Below are positions 33,265 to 43,651 of a DNA stretch of 64,000 nt, in pieces; the stretch's first letter is position 1; each line of letters opens with the position of its first letter. The stretch is from the NCBI GenBank assembly GCA_900552135.1, contig URYN01000002.1, positions 62,001 to 126,000 of the forward strand. Reading direction: 5' to 3'. Origin of the DNA: an uncultured Clostridium sp. GTDB lineage: Bacteria > Bacillota > Clostridia > TANB77 > CAG-508. Made by a program: the position numbers and the translations under genes. The notes under the pieces were generated by a model. That model did not search any database, had not been told where the DNA came from, and saw only the letters and a program-made list of their open reading frames with translations.

Positions 33265-35280
33265 TTATTTTATATTTAGTTCTGCAATTTGATTCAAGTC
33301 ATCTAAATTATTTACTTTTATCATGTCTTCTGATACTGTAAATAAGTTATTTTCTATCCACATTCCTCTAATAAGTCTACTTGAACTGTAATAATAATTG
33401 TATGCCGATGTTTTATCATGGTTTATGATACCTTTTAAATTTATTCCATCTTCTAAGTTTATGTTATATACAAAGTATCCTTCTTTTGTGTATTTTTTTC
33501 CATAGCTACTATAAGCTTTAACCATAGAGTTTATATCTGTTGTATTTGAGTCTATCTCGAAATCAGTTGGATAAGTGTTAACCGGGATAGCTATTATTCC
33601 CTTTTCTTTAGAAAATAGCAATGCTTTGTGGTTTGTAAGTATTGCTGATGTAGTTCTTCTGTCTCCTATTATTGTTTGTGATATTTGTTTTGGATTGTTT
33701 ACATCACTTACATCAAATAGCGCCATTTTCATTCCTGTTATAACAGCAGATGTACTTGTAACTCTGCCTTGAGAGTCCCTATAAACTTTTTCCTCTGTTT
33801 GCATTCCAATTCCTATAAGATGCGTCTCATCGTAAGGGTGTAAATATGTGCTATATCCTGGTATTTTCAACTTGCCTAATACCTCAGGGTTTGATGGATT
33901 TGATAAATCTATTACATATAATGGATCCGTATTTTTGTAGGTTACCATATATGCTTTATTTCCTATAAATCTTGTAGAATACATTCTTTCACCTTTTGAT
34001 AGGTTTGCTGTTTCTCCTATTTTATTTAGTTTTTTATCAAATACTACTACTCTCGAACCTTCACTTCCAGATAGTGCAACTCTCAGATTTCCATTGTACT
34101 CATCAAGTGAAAATTGATTTATCGTTGTTCCTTTTTCTTCTGTTTTATTTTGATATTTTAGACTGCCATCTTCACGAATTTCAAACTTGTAAATTGTTGT
34201 ATATTCTCCGTAATCTACTTCAAGGTCGCCATCTATTACCTCTTGTAGATATCCGATTACACCTTTTTTAGCAAGGATTTTCAAGTATTCTATAAGTGCA
34301 TGTTTGTTATATTTGTAATCTGAATTTAACAAATATATTGAATTTTCAGATATGTATGCATTTTCGACATTGAATAGATACATGCTCATTTTTACATCTT
34401 CCATTTTCTTTAAATCGATGCTTGAAATGATAGTCTGATCTTTGCTTTCCATTCCTCTTAAATATTTTATTCTATCTAATTCGATTTCTTTTTGCTTATT
34501 ATTTTCATTGTAGTATGTAACTATTCTGTCATCTTCTTTTCTTAGCTTACTAGATGATATTACAAATAGCTTGCCATTTATACATCTTGAGGTATAATAT
34601 TTTGCATACATGTTATATTCTTCAACTTTTTTTGGTTCTGCTTTGTTGCTTATATCGTATATAGATACCATTGTATCTCTCTTGTTATAAGATTCATAAT
34701 GTGTAGAAATCACCACTAGTTTATCTCCATATAAGATTAAGTCTTCTGGTACATAATCTTCTTGTGGTTCGATCTTTGTTTCCACTTTTAGTTCTTCTGG
34801 ATTCATTACATTAGTTATTACAACGTTATCCTCTGATATTGAATATATATAATCTCCATCTGTTTTTGTAATATCTGCCTCATCTACATTTTCAACTTGA
34901 ATATTAGTTGTTGAATGATCTTTGGTATTTGAAGATGTTGTGCCAGCTGGACTAGACAAATTTATAGAGTCTACTGCACTTTCAATTTTTGAAATGTCAA
35001 TATCTGCTGTTGCACCATTCATTACTCCATAAGATTTATCATATCTTGGTAATCCTCTAACCATCAAAGAATATGGCATTGTTGCCAAAAGCATTGGCAT
35101 ATTGCTGTCGTCGTTGTATAAGTTGTATGTTCTGTCATAAATTTCTTCTAATTGTTTTTCTGATTTTATGGATGCAAAATCCAAGTTTTCTTTTTTATTA
35201 GTCACTGTTACAATTATTCCTGCTATTATAATTAAAACAATGATTACTGCACTCCATATAATTATTTTCTTTTTCTTCAA
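33265..35280 (-). CDS. Membrane-anchored beta-propeller protein
   Basis: 671 residues: one N-terminal helix (KKKKIIIWSAVIIVLIIIAGII), a linker, then repeated blade-like blocks such as VVISTHYESYNKRDTMVSIYDISNKAEPK and AYMVTYKNTDPLYVIDLSNPSNPEVLGKLKIPG. This is the secreted beta-propeller (PF09826-like) family of Clostridia; function unknown. TTG start at 35280 with AAGGAGG eight to nine bases upstream; a longer frame to 35334 lacks such a site. Confidence 0.85.
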   Translation of the reverse strand: MKKKKIIIWSAVIIVLIIIAGIIVTVTNKKENLDFASIKSEKQLEEIYDRTYNLYNDDSNMPMLLATMPYSLMVRGLPRYDKSYGVMNGATADIDISKIESAVDSINLSSPAGTTSSNTKDHSTTNIQVENVDEADITKTDGDYIYSISEDNVVITNVMNPEELKVETKIEPQEDYVPEDLILYGDKLVVISTHYESYNKRDTMVSIYDISNKAEPKKVEEYNMYAKYYTSRCINGKLFVISSSKLRKEDDRIVTYYNENNKQKEIELDRIKYLRGMESKDQTIISSIDLKKMEDVKMSMYLFNVENAYISENSIYLLNSDYKYNKHALIEYLKILAKKGVIGYLQEVIDGDLEVDYGEYTTIYKFEIREDGSLKYQNKTEEKGTTINQFSLDEYNGNLRVALSGSEGSRVVVFDKKLNKIGETANLSKGERMYSTRFIGNKAYMVTYKNTDPLYVIDLSNPSNPEVLGKLKIPGYSTYLHPYDETHLIGIGMQTEEKVYRDSQGRVTSTSAVITGMKMALFDVSDVNNPKQISQTIIGDRRTTSAILTNHKALLFSKEKGIIAIPVNTYPTDFEIDSNTTDINSMVKAYSSYGKKYTKEGYFVYNINLEDGINLKGIINHDKTSAYNYYYSSSRLIRGMWIENNLFTVSEDMIKVNNLDDLNQIAELNIK

Positions 35281-35377
35281 AAAAATCCCCTCCTTGTAAA
35301 AATTATACAGGAAGGGATTTATAAAATCAACCATTATTTCATTTTATTTATATATATTTTTTTCTTACTTTTATTTT

Positions 35378-36220
35378 TTAGCGATATCTTACAACTCTAT
35401 ATTGTATTTTTAATAATACTTTTAGAACCGAATTGTTTAGCGGATATGATCTGTGTAAGCCAGATAGCTCTAATCTATCACTTAAATTAATTCTATTATC
35501 TGTAAGATTTTGTACAAACCCTGCATCAGCAAGGGCTACTCTTTCTTCTTCGGTATATAGTCCATAAGGATATGTAAATACCTTTAGAAGATTTTGATCA
35601 TTCAAATTTGTTTTCAAATTCTCATAAGCTTTTTCAGTTTGTGCGACAAGTTCTTCTTTGCTCACTTCGTTATATCTAGCATGTGTTAATCCGTGCGAAT
35701 ATATTGATATAAGTCCGCTATCATGCATTTCTCTTGCTTCATCCCAAGTGTAATATCCAGGAATTCCAACGCAATCATCTATTAAGAATGATGTCATTGG
35801 TATATTGTATTTTTTTGCAATCTCATAAGCATACTTGTATACTCCTGTGTATCCATCATCAAATGTGATTATACAACTCCACTTTGAAATTGCTTTTTTA
35901 CCGTCTTTATAATCAACTAAATCTTGATATGTTATTGGCTTATATCCAAGTTTCATTAAGCCTGCAATTTGCTTTTCAAATTGGTCTGCAGTTGTTTGCA
36001 TATAATCATATTCTATTTGAGATTTATCTTCGACTATATCGTGATACACAAATATTGGTATTTGCAGATTTTTCTGTCCAATATAGTATGTGTTATTAAC
36101 TGTTGCAACTTCATAAATTACGAAGCTTACTATTGCTAAAATTACAGCTAATATTATTCCTAAGATTATTTTCTTAGCAAGACTCATTTTTTTCTTTTCT
36201 TTAATTACTTCATTTTCCAT
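35378..36220 (-). CDS. Polysaccharide deacetylase (NodB domain)
   Basis: 280-residue membrane-anchored carbohydrate esterase. Helix at ~14-38, then the NodB domain: TFDDGY (catalytic base and metal Asp), SHGLTH (metal His pair) and TYPYG. Removes N-acetyl groups, probably from peptidoglycan or a surface glycan. 30 bp after leuS and may share its transcript. Confidence 0.9.
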   Translation of the reverse strand: MENEVIKEKKKMSLAKKIILGIILAVILAIVSFVIYEVATVNNTYYIGQKNLQIPIFVYHDIVEDKSQIEYDYMQTTADQFEKQIAGLMKLGYKPITYQDLVDYKDGKKAISKWSCIITFDDGYTGVYKYAYEIAKKYNIPMTSFLIDDCVGIPGYYTWDEAREMHDSGLISIYSHGLTHARYNEVSKEELVAQTEKAYENLKTNLNDQNLLKVFTYPYGLYTEEERVALADAGFVQNLTDNRINLSDRLELSGLHRSYPLNNSVLKVLLKIQYRVVRYR

Positions 36221-36249
36221 TTTTCCTGTGTTAATCCCCTTTTCATTAT

Positions 36250-38637
36250 TTATTTTACAACTACATTGTAAATTTTATTTTTTACATAGATTTCTTTTAC
36301 TATTGACTTTCCATCTAATCTATCCTTTATTACCTCATGAACTAGTTCTTTTATTTTTTGTTCGTCTTCGTTCATTGCAATTTCTATCGTCGCACGCAAC
36401 TTTCCATTTATTTGAATAGGAAGATTCATTGTGTCATTCTTTGTTTTTTCTTCATCAAATGTTGGCCATGGCTCATAAGCAATAGATTCATTATGTCCTA
36501 ATTCGTTCCATAACTCCTCTGTAATATGTGGTGCTACTGGATTTAATAGTTTTAAGAATCCTTCAGCATACTCTGTTGGAATTACTTCTTCTTTATATGC
36601 AAAATTTATGAATATCATCATTTGAGAAATTGCAGTATTGAAACTCATATTTTCATAATCGTTTGTAACTTTTTTTACTGTATAATGATAAACTTTTTCT
36701 AAGTTTTTATTTTCTTCGTCTTTAACTTTTCCAGATTCAGCAAATAATCTCCAAACTCTGTCCAGGAAGTTTTTAGATCCACCAATTCCGTTAGGGTCCC
36801 ATGGTTTTGCAGCATCAAGTGGTCCCATGAACATTTCATATACTCTAAGTGCATCTGCACCATACTCTTTAACCATATCGTCTGGATTTATAACATTTCC
36901 CTTAGACTTGCTCATTTTTTCGCCATTTGATCCAAGTATCATTCCTTGATGACGTAATTTTGCAAATGGTTCTTTTACTGGAGAAACTCCTTTATTATAT
37001 AGATAATTGTTCCAAAATCTTGAATATAGTAAATGACCTACGGCATGCTCTGGTCCACCCAAATACAAGTCTACTGGCATCCAATGTTTTAATAATTCAT
37101 AGTTTGCAAGTTCATCTGTATTATGTGGGTCTATGTATCTTAAGAAGTACCAACTTGATCCAGCAGAACCAGGCATTGTGCTGGTTTCTCTTTTTGCAGG
37201 TTTTCCTTCATAAGTTGTATTCACCCAATCAGTTGCCTTGTCTAAAGGAGATGCTCCTGTTTTAGATGGGCTGTAATCTTCTAGCTCAGGAAGTTCTAGT
37301 GGTAAATCTTCATCTGCTAATGCTCTCATTTCATCGTCTAAATAAACTATTGGAATAGGCTCACCCCAATAACGTTGACGAGCAAATATCCATTCACGTA
37401 ATTTATAATTTACCTTTTTCTTTCCAATTCCTTTGCCTTCTAGCCAATCAATCATCTTGTTTATTGCATCTTCTTTGTTCATTCCATCTAAGAAATCTGA
37501 ATTAATGTGAAGTCCGTCTCCAGCATAAGCCTCCTTAGAAATGTCTCCACCATCAATTACAGGAATTATATCCAATCCGAATTTTGTAGCAAATTCATAG
37601 TCTCTTTGGTCATGTGCAGGAACAGCCATTATTGCTCCTGTACCATAAGTAGCAAGAACATAGTCAGAAATCCAGATTGGAATTTTCTTTCCATTTACAG
37701 GGTTTACCGCATAGCTTCCTGTAAATACTCCTGTTTTCTCTTTGCTTAATTCTGTTCTTTCTAGTTCAGATTTAGAAGCTGAAAGTTTAATGTATTCTTC
37801 AACTTTTTCTTTTTGCTCAGCAGTTGTAATATCTTTTACTAAGCTATGTTCTGGTGCTAGAACGCAATATGTTGCACCGAATAATGTGTCTGGTCTAGTT
37901 GTAAATACTGTAAATTTATAATCTGTGTCTGCAACATTGAATATTACCTCTGCTCCAACAGAACGACCTATCCAATTTCTTTGAATCTCTTTTGTAGATT
38001 CTGGCCAATCAATATCATCAAGACCATCTAATAGAATGTCTGCATATTTTGGAATATCCATAACCCATTGTTTCATATTCTTTCTAACAACTGGGAATCC
38101 ACCTCTTTCGCTCTTTCCATTAATTACTTCATCATTAGAAAGAACACAGCCTAATCCTTCGCACCAGTTTACAGGCATTTCAACAAGTTTTGCTAATCCA
38201 TCTTTATATAATTGTTTAAAAATCCATTGTGTCCATTTATAGAAATTAGGATTACAAGTAGAAATTTCTTTGTCCCAATCAAAAGAAAATCCTAGTATTT
38301 TTAATTGTCTTTTAAATGTTGCAATATTTTTTTGAGTAAATGTTGCAGGGTGATTTCCTGTTTTTATTGCATATTGCTCTGCAGGAAGTCCGAAAGCGTC
38401 CCAGCCCATTGGGTGAAGAACATTGTAACCTTGCATTCTTCTCATTCTACTCATAATATCTGTAGCTGTATATCCTTCTGGGTGTCCAACATGAAGACCT
38501 TGTCCAGATGGATAAGGAAACATATCTAGAGCATAATATTTAGGCTTTGAAAAATCCCAAACATCAGTATAGAATGTTTTATGTTCATCCCAGTATTTTT
38601 GCCATTTAGGTTCTATTTCTCTAAAATTATATGACAT
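36250..38637 (-). CDS. leuS: Leucyl-tRNA synthetase
   Basis: 795-residue class I synthetase. HIGH-type motif PYPSGQGLHVGHPEGYTATD, editing domain (TTRPDTLFGATYCVLAPEH), and KMSKSKGNVINPD. MSYNFREIEPKWQ is the standard start, and GAGGCGA precedes 38637. The leader is only ~30 nt and carries no T-box sequence, in contrast with many Firmicute leuS genes. Confidence 0.97.
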   Translation of the reverse strand: MSYNFREIEPKWQKYWDEHKTFYTDVWDFSKPKYYALDMFPYPSGQGLHVGHPEGYTATDIMSRMRRMQGYNVLHPMGWDAFGLPAEQYAIKTGNHPATFTQKNIATFKRQLKILGFSFDWDKEISTCNPNFYKWTQWIFKQLYKDGLAKLVEMPVNWCEGLGCVLSNDEVINGKSERGGFPVVRKNMKQWVMDIPKYADILLDGLDDIDWPESTKEIQRNWIGRSVGAEVIFNVADTDYKFTVFTTRPDTLFGATYCVLAPEHSLVKDITTAEQKEKVEEYIKLSASKSELERTELSKEKTGVFTGSYAVNPVNGKKIPIWISDYVLATYGTGAIMAVPAHDQRDYEFATKFGLDIIPVIDGGDISKEAYAGDGLHINSDFLDGMNKEDAINKMIDWLEGKGIGKKKVNYKLREWIFARQRYWGEPIPIVYLDDEMRALADEDLPLELPELEDYSPSKTGASPLDKATDWVNTTYEGKPAKRETSTMPGSAGSSWYFLRYIDPHNTDELANYELLKHWMPVDLYLGGPEHAVGHLLYSRFWNNYLYNKGVSPVKEPFAKLRHQGMILGSNGEKMSKSKGNVINPDDMVKEYGADALRVYEMFMGPLDAAKPWDPNGIGGSKNFLDRVWRLFAESGKVKDEENKNLEKVYHYTVKKVTNDYENMSFNTAISQMMIFINFAYKEEVIPTEYAEGFLKLLNPVAPHITEELWNELGHNESIAYEPWPTFDEEKTKNDTMNLPIQINGKLRATIEIAMNEDEQKIKELVHEVIKDRLDGKSIVKEIYVKNKIYNVVVK

Positions 38638-39004
38638 AAAATCGCCTCTTCTTTTCAAAAAATCTTTGCACTAAATTATATCTTACAAAAGGCTCAAAGT
38701 CAATAGTATTTTAAGGTTCGGTTCTACTACCATGTAATATTTCAAACGTTTTATTTAAAAAAAGTATTATACTGTAACCTGCCACCATCAGAATTCAGTT
38801 TTCTTAGTAAGTCTTTTATCAATCTAAAACATGTATTTTGTATATCATAAAATAAACTTTGTTATTTATGTTGGAGAATACAAAGAATCATCAAAAAGGC
38901 CTATATTGTTTTGTAATATTATTGTAATATTTTTTTAACAATTCTGTTATATGCTTTTCTGTAATTATGTAGTATAATAAAATGGATTAACGAAGGAGAA
39001 TAAT
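38638..39004. other. Divergent spacer between leuS and the peptidase/pilin gene
   Basis: Contains the leuS promoter and, near 38980, a TATAAT for the rightward gene with a poor -35. No other signal found. Confidence 0.5.
38675..38703 (-). promoter_or_regulatory. leuS promoter
   Basis: TTGACT (38703-38698), 17 bp, TATAAT (38680-38675). Confidence 0.8.
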
Positions 39005-40435
39005 ATGAGTATTGAATCAGACTTAAGAAAAGATGGAATTTCCGTTATAGAACCTTTAGATAAGGCAAGTATTGATGCAATAGCCAAAAGTGTGAGTGAA
39101 AAGATTGTTACAGCTTTTCCCAATTTTGGCTTTACTTTTGATGCTCTTTATTCAAGATTTTCAAATCTACCAATGTATATAGCCAATATTCCTTTTGGAT
39201 CAGCAGAGGCAAGTTATTTCTACAAAAACTCTTCTGTTTATTTCAGAGATGGTATGGGTTTAAATAGCTTAGAGAAATTTGCCACACATGAACTTATTCA
39301 TAATCTACAAGAACAAAAGAGTCAAAAAGGTAAACTTGTTAGATTGGGTTTATGTACATTTAATGGTTCTAAAACATTCGGAATGGCTTTAAACGAAGCA
39401 GCAGTTCAATACGCAGCTTCTAGCATACTCGATTCAAAATTTGAAACAGTAACTTACTATGGAATAACTTTTTCAACAATTAGTCCAAACTATTACCCAT
39501 TACTTTGTAATTTAATTGCACAAATGGCTTATATAACCGGGGAAGAAGTTTTGTTCGATAGCACACTTAATTGTAATGACTATTTCAAAAATAAGTTTTC
39601 AGCACTATGTGGAGAAGCTGTTTATACACAAGTTTCTATGCTTTTAGATAAAATCTTGGATTTAGAAGGAAAAATTATTACTCTACGTAATAAGCAACAA
39701 AATAAAGAACTCGCATTTGAAAAATCTCACAACCTTTCAAACAAAATTGAAAACTTAAAAGAAGAAATACGTACAGCATACTTTTCTGCTCAAGAATTAA
39801 TTATAAAATCGTATTTTTCAACAGTGTATAAATCACTTATGACATCTGTTGATTTAGATAGATTCAGAAAAAAATTATATAGTTTTCAGGAATATATAGG
39901 AACCGTTTCAGATTATTATTTTTTCAATAATTTTTATATTGAAATGATGGAAAAACTGGACAAAAAGTTCGATGTTCTATCAGATATTGTTGATAATGGA
40001 AGTACCTATTTAATTCCTAGAAAGGAAAATAAAATTTTAAAGATTATAGATTATATAAAGAAGCTTTTCTTAAAGAAACAGCTTGAAAAAGAAAATTCAA
40101 GAGGAATAACTCTTATAAGTTTGGTAATTACATTTGTAATAATGACAATATTAGCAGGTGTTACTTTAAGTATCGCCCTTGGTGACCACGGCTTAGTTGA
40201 AAATTCTAGAAACACAAATGACGAAACCAGAGTTAATGTTGTTACAGATAAAATTAAGATTTGGAAAAAGGAAAATACGCTAAGTAATACATTGGGAGAT
40301 GCCGATGCATTGATACAAGAGCTTCTAGATGATAACTTAATCTATGCAGATGAGATTGATAGAGCAAACCAAACAATTACTCTAAAGCAAGATGATGGTA
40401 CTATTTTAAAAGTAATTTCTTATAGCCAACCTTAA
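39005..40435 (+). CDS. HExxH peptidase-like protein fused to a type IV pilin-like segment
   Basis: 476 residues. Residues ~1-230 resemble a gluzincin metallopeptidase: HELIHN (HExxH) and, ~35 residues later, ALNEAAVQYAAS supplying a possible third ligand. A coiled-coil-like region follows (~220-260). At ~366 comes SRGITLISLVITFVIMTILAG, a prepilin-type Gly cleavage site plus hydrophobic helix (Glu+5 replaced by Ser, as in many clostridial pilin-like proteins), and a ~85-residue C-terminal domain. AAGGAGA precedes the ATG. The pilin motif is normally N-terminal; finding it internal is odd. Function unknown. Confidence 0.8.
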   Translation: MSIESDLRKDGISVIEPLDKASIDAIAKSVSEKIVTAFPNFGFTFDALYSRFSNLPMYIANIPFGSAEASYFYKNSSVYFRDGMGLNSLEKFATHELIHNLQEQKSQKGKLVRLGLCTFNGSKTFGMALNEAAVQYAASSILDSKFETVTYYGITFSTISPNYYPLLCNLIAQMAYITGEEVLFDSTLNCNDYFKNKFSALCGEAVYTQVSMLLDKILDLEGKIITLRNKQQNKELAFEKSHNLSNKIENLKEEIRTAYFSAQELIIKSYFSTVYKSLMTSVDLDRFRKKLYSFQEYIGTVSDYYFFNNFYIEMMEKLDKKFDVLSDIVDNGSTYLIPRKENKILKIIDYIKKLFLKKQLEKENSRGITLISLVITFVIMTILAGVTLSIALGDHGLVENSRNTNDETRVNVVTDKIKIWKKENTLSNTLGDADALIQELLDDNLIYADEIDRANQTITLKQDDGTILKVISYSQP

Positions 40436-40514
40436 GCTTAATAAATTTAAAAGTTTATTAATTAAATTATAATTTCATCCTTTATCGTTTTTTATTTATA
40501 AATTTAATTTGTTC

Positions 40515-40550
40515 AAAAACTGCCTATGAATAATTCATAAGCAGTTTTTT
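40515..40550. terminator. Convergent terminator
   Basis: AAAACTGC-TATGAAT / ATTCATA-GCAGTTTT stem between convergent genes, with a T-tail on the plus strand. Confidence 0.9.
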
Positions 40551-40641
40551 ATTTTTCATTGTTATATTTTACTTTATTTTATTTTTTATAATTCAGCTTG
40601 TATTTTAATTTAATTTTTTAAAATTAAATCATATACATTCT

Positions 40642-41994
40642 TTATGAATTTTTATTCTCTAGATACTGTATTATTTTTTCAGCAGAATTTCTTCCAGACC
40701 TTGCAGCCCAAGCAACAGTTGCTTTCTCTCCAACTATATCTCCACCAGCAAACACCTTTGGAATTGAAGTTTGCATATTTTCATCAACATTAATATAGCC
40801 CCATCTATTCTTTTCAAAATCTGCAATTACATTTTCATCTGGATTAGAACCTGTTGCCATGATTACATAGTCAACTGGAATAATGAAATTACTTCCTTCA
40901 ATATTAACAGGACTCAATCTTGTTTCTCCTGGTTTTGAAACTAGTTTTGTTTTAACACATTCAATTTTAGAAACATTTCTTTTCTTATTCGTAGCATTAT
41001 ATGTGGCATCATGGCTGTTATTTTCTTCAAGTTCATTATTAATTTTTTCTGATTCTTCTAATTCTTGACTTCCAAGTATTTTTACAATATTAGTCTGGAA
41101 TAAAAATTTTACTCCCTCATTTTCTGCTGATTCAATTTCCTTGGTTTCTGCTGGCATTTGCTCTCTGGCTCTTCTGTATATTACATTTACCTCTTCTGCC
41201 CCCATTCTTATTATTGTTCTGGCACAGTCCATTGCCACATTGCCTCCACCAATTACAGCAACCTTTTTATTTTTGTAATCAGGGTGATTTCCCGTTTCTA
41301 GCAAGCTGTTTCCTCCATATACTCCCTGAATACTTTCTCCTTCCACTCCCATTTTTGCAGGAATGTTAGCACCAATTGCAACAAATATTGCGTCAAATTC
41401 ATCTTGCAACTCTTCGATTAAAAGATTTTTTCCAAGTTCTTTATTAAATTTTACATTTATTCCAAGTTCTAATATTTTGTTTATGCTTTTTTCGGTTACT
41501 TCTTTTGGAAGTCTAAATTCGGGAATTCCATGAGTCAAAATTCCTCCAAGCGATTCATTTTTTTCAAATATGGTAACATTTATGCCATTTCTCGCTAGGA
41601 ATGCGGAACAGGTAAGTCCCGCAGGACCTCCGCCAATTACAGCAACTTTTTTTCCAACAATATTCTTGCTTATTTCATTAAACTTTGGAATCTTATATCC
41701 TTCCTCTATACCAATATCTCCTATTGTTTTTTCTACGAACCCTATCTCTACAGGCTCTCCTTTAATTCCTCTAATACAAGACCCTTGGCATTGTTTTGCA
41801 TGTGGACAAATTCTTCCGCAAATAGCTGGAAGTACTGTTGTATTGCACAATATTTCAAAACCCTTTTTGCTATCTTTTTCATGAATAAATGCTGGAATAT
41901 CGTTATTCAAAGGACAACCATTCATACTACATGGTTTGGTCTTGCAGTTCAAACAATATTTTTCTATTTCTTCTACTTTATTTTTTTCTTCCAT
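40642..41994 (-). CDS. NAD(P)H-dependent glutamate synthase small subunit-type oxidoreductase
   Basis: 450 residues. N-terminal Cys-rich Fe-S domain (CLNCKTKPC..GCPLNNDIP, CGRICPHAKQCQGSC), FAD site VAVIGGGPAGLTCSAFLARNG, NAD(P) site VAVIGGGNVAMDCARTIIRMG, and a C-terminal FAGGDIV. GltD-like; in anaerobes such stand-alone proteins can serve as electron-bifurcating or sulfide-type oxidoreductase subunits, so the partner is open. Downstream of udg by 20 bp. Confidence 0.88.
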   Translation of the reverse strand: MEEKNKVEEIEKYCLNCKTKPCSMNGCPLNNDIPAFIHEKDSKKGFEILCNTTVLPAICGRICPHAKQCQGSCIRGIKGEPVEIGFVEKTIGDIGIEEGYKIPKFNEISKNIVGKKVAVIGGGPAGLTCSAFLARNGINVTIFEKNESLGGILTHGIPEFRLPKEVTEKSINKILELGINVKFNKELGKNLLIEELQDEFDAIFVAIGANIPAKMGVEGESIQGVYGGNSLLETGNHPDYKNKKVAVIGGGNVAMDCARTIIRMGAEEVNVIYRRAREQMPAETKEIESAENEGVKFLFQTNIVKILGSQELEESEKINNELEENNSHDATYNATNKKRNVSKIECVKTKLVSKPGETRLSPVNIEGSNFIIPVDYVIMATGSNPDENVIADFEKNRWGYINVDENMQTSIPKVFAGGDIVGEKATVAWAARSGRNSAEKIIQYLENKNS

Positions 41995-42014
41995 AAACTT
42001 TCCTTCATTTATTA

Positions 42015-42581
42015 TTAATATTCTATACTTAATTCTTGAGCCTTTTTCACTACTTCTTTCAAATCTCTATAGAAATCAATTTTTTTATTTTCATCACGCA
42101 ATAATGCTGCTGGGTGCCATGTTGGCATATATAAAATTTCTTTTTTCTCAACCCATTTGCCTCTGCTGGCTGTTATTCCGTACTCTTCTCCAAGAATATT
42201 TTTAAGAGCTGTACTACCAAGTAGAACTATTATTTTTGGCTTTACCAATATTACTTGATTTCTTAAATAGTTCAAACAGGCTTCTGCCTCGTCCCTTTCA
42301 GGAACTCTGTTTTGTGGAGGCCTACATTTAACAACATTTGCTATATAAATGTTTTCTCTACTAATTTCAAGTGCCTGAAAAGCTTTGTCCATGAGTTGCC
42401 CAGCCTTACCAACAAATGGCTTTCCTTGCATATCTTCGTCTGCTCCGGGGCCTTCCCCTATCATCATAATTTTTGCATTCTTATTTCCAACTCCGAATAC
42501 CACATTTGTTCTATTCATACATAATTTACATTTTTTACAATCTTTTACTTGTTTCTCTAATTCTTCCCAATTGTTATACAT
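42015..42581 (-). CDS. Family 4 uracil-DNA glycosylase
   Basis: 188-residue Fe-S glycosylase excising uracil from DNA. CKKCKLC and the later Cys residues are cluster ligands; GEGPGADEDMQGKPFVGKAGQLMD is the uracil-binding motif and TWHPAALLRD the motif near the C-terminus. Has its own AGAGGG site; followed by the gltD-like gene. Confidence 0.93.
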   Translation of the reverse strand: MYNNWEELEKQVKDCKKCKLCMNRTNVVFGVGNKNAKIMMIGEGPGADEDMQGKPFVGKAGQLMDKAFQALEISRENIYIANVVKCRPPQNRVPERDEAEACLNYLRNQVILVKPKIIVLLGSTALKNILGEEYGITASRGKWVEKKEILYMPTWHPAALLRDENKKIDFYRDLKEVVKKAQELSIEY

Positions 42582-42703
42582 TTTTAGTTCCCTCTACTTT
42601 TTCTTACTAGGGTATATCACAAAATAGATGGCGTTGTCAACAAAATAAATTGTACAGTAGAGTCGACTCAATTGAGAATCAAAGTATGTATAATTTATAA
42701 TTA

Positions 42704-43651
42704 TTAATTTTCTAATAAAATCTTTGCATTTTTCTCTGTGTCTATTTCTGCAATTTGTCCGATTGGAATAATTGTTTTTCTATCAATGTGTCCAAAATTA
42801 TTTGATTTAATTATAGGAAAACTATATTCATCTCCAATTGCATTCATTATAATTTCTTCTAATGTAATCTTAGATTGATGTTCGTAGTTTCCAATCCATA
42901 ATCCGGCTATTTTATCAAACACACCATTTTGTTTAAGATAATAAATATTACTGTTTGTGGCTTCCGGCCCTGTTTCAAATCCTAACTCTTCTAAGAATAA
43001 AATTTTATTTTCAACATTTACAGCATATTTTCCGCATACCAGTTTTGTAAATAATGATAAGTTTCCTCCAACAAGTTGTCCTTTTGTTTTACCTGCTTTA
43101 AGGGTAGTGTAAGCATCTTCTGGCTCTCCGATTATCTTGCTTAAAAATTCTTCTGTATATTTTTCCGTGCTATATTCCTTATTGTTTTCGGTTAATTTTT
43201 TTATGAATTGCTCGTAGGCATAGCCAGTGTCCCAAGATGTGAAAGATTTAAAAGTAGGTCCATGATATGTTACGAGTCCTGTTTTTTCATTTATAACATC
43301 TAAAATGCTTGTGTTGTCACTAAATCCACATATTATCTTTGGATTGTTTTTTATAATTTCATAATCAATATAGTCCAAACAAGAATTAGAGTCTTCTCCA
43401 CCTTTTACGCATAAAATAGCTTTTACTTCTTTGTCTGCAAACATCATATTTATATCTTTTGCTCTTTTTCGTGGATCAGTTCCATAATTTAGTGTATTTT
43501 CAAATACATAATTTCCGAATTTAACTTTAAATCCTGATGCTTCCATTAGTGCTATTGATGCATTTATATATTCTAAATCATCTTCTTTAATGTAATTTGA
43601 TGGTGCAATTACTCCAATTGTATCACCCTTTTTTAACTTTTCTGGTATCAT
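42704..43651 (-). CDS. ldcA: LD-carboxypeptidase (peptidase S66)
   Basis: 315 residues, S66 family: GDTIGVIAPSN, CGFSDNTSILDVI with the nucleophile Ser, and a C-terminal IIKSNNFGHIDRKTIIPIG supplying the catalytic His. Cleaves the LD bond of muropeptides during recycling. Starts with an ATGA overlap at the end of pgeF, so the two are translationally coupled. Confidence 0.92.
   Translation of the reverse strand: MIPEKLKKGDTIGVIAPSNYIKEDDLEYINASIALMEASGFKVKFGNYVFENTLNYGTDPRKRAKDINMMFADKEVKAILCVKGGEDSNSCLDYIDYEIIKNNPKIICGFSDNTSILDVINEKTGLVTYHGPTFKSFTSWDTGYAYEQFIKKLTENNKEYSTEKYTEEFLSKIIGEPEDAYTTLKAGKTKGQLVGGNLSLFTKLVCGKYAVNVENKILFLEELGFETGPEATNSNIYYLKQNGVFDKIAGLWIGNYEHQSKITLEEIIMNAIGDEYSFPIIKSNNFGHIDRKTIIPIGQIAEIDTEKNAKILLEN

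Noticed and set aside
38638..38760. Possible T-box leader for leuS.
   Set aside because: The promoter lies only ~40 bp from the start and the conserved AGGGTGG..ACCGCG element is absent.
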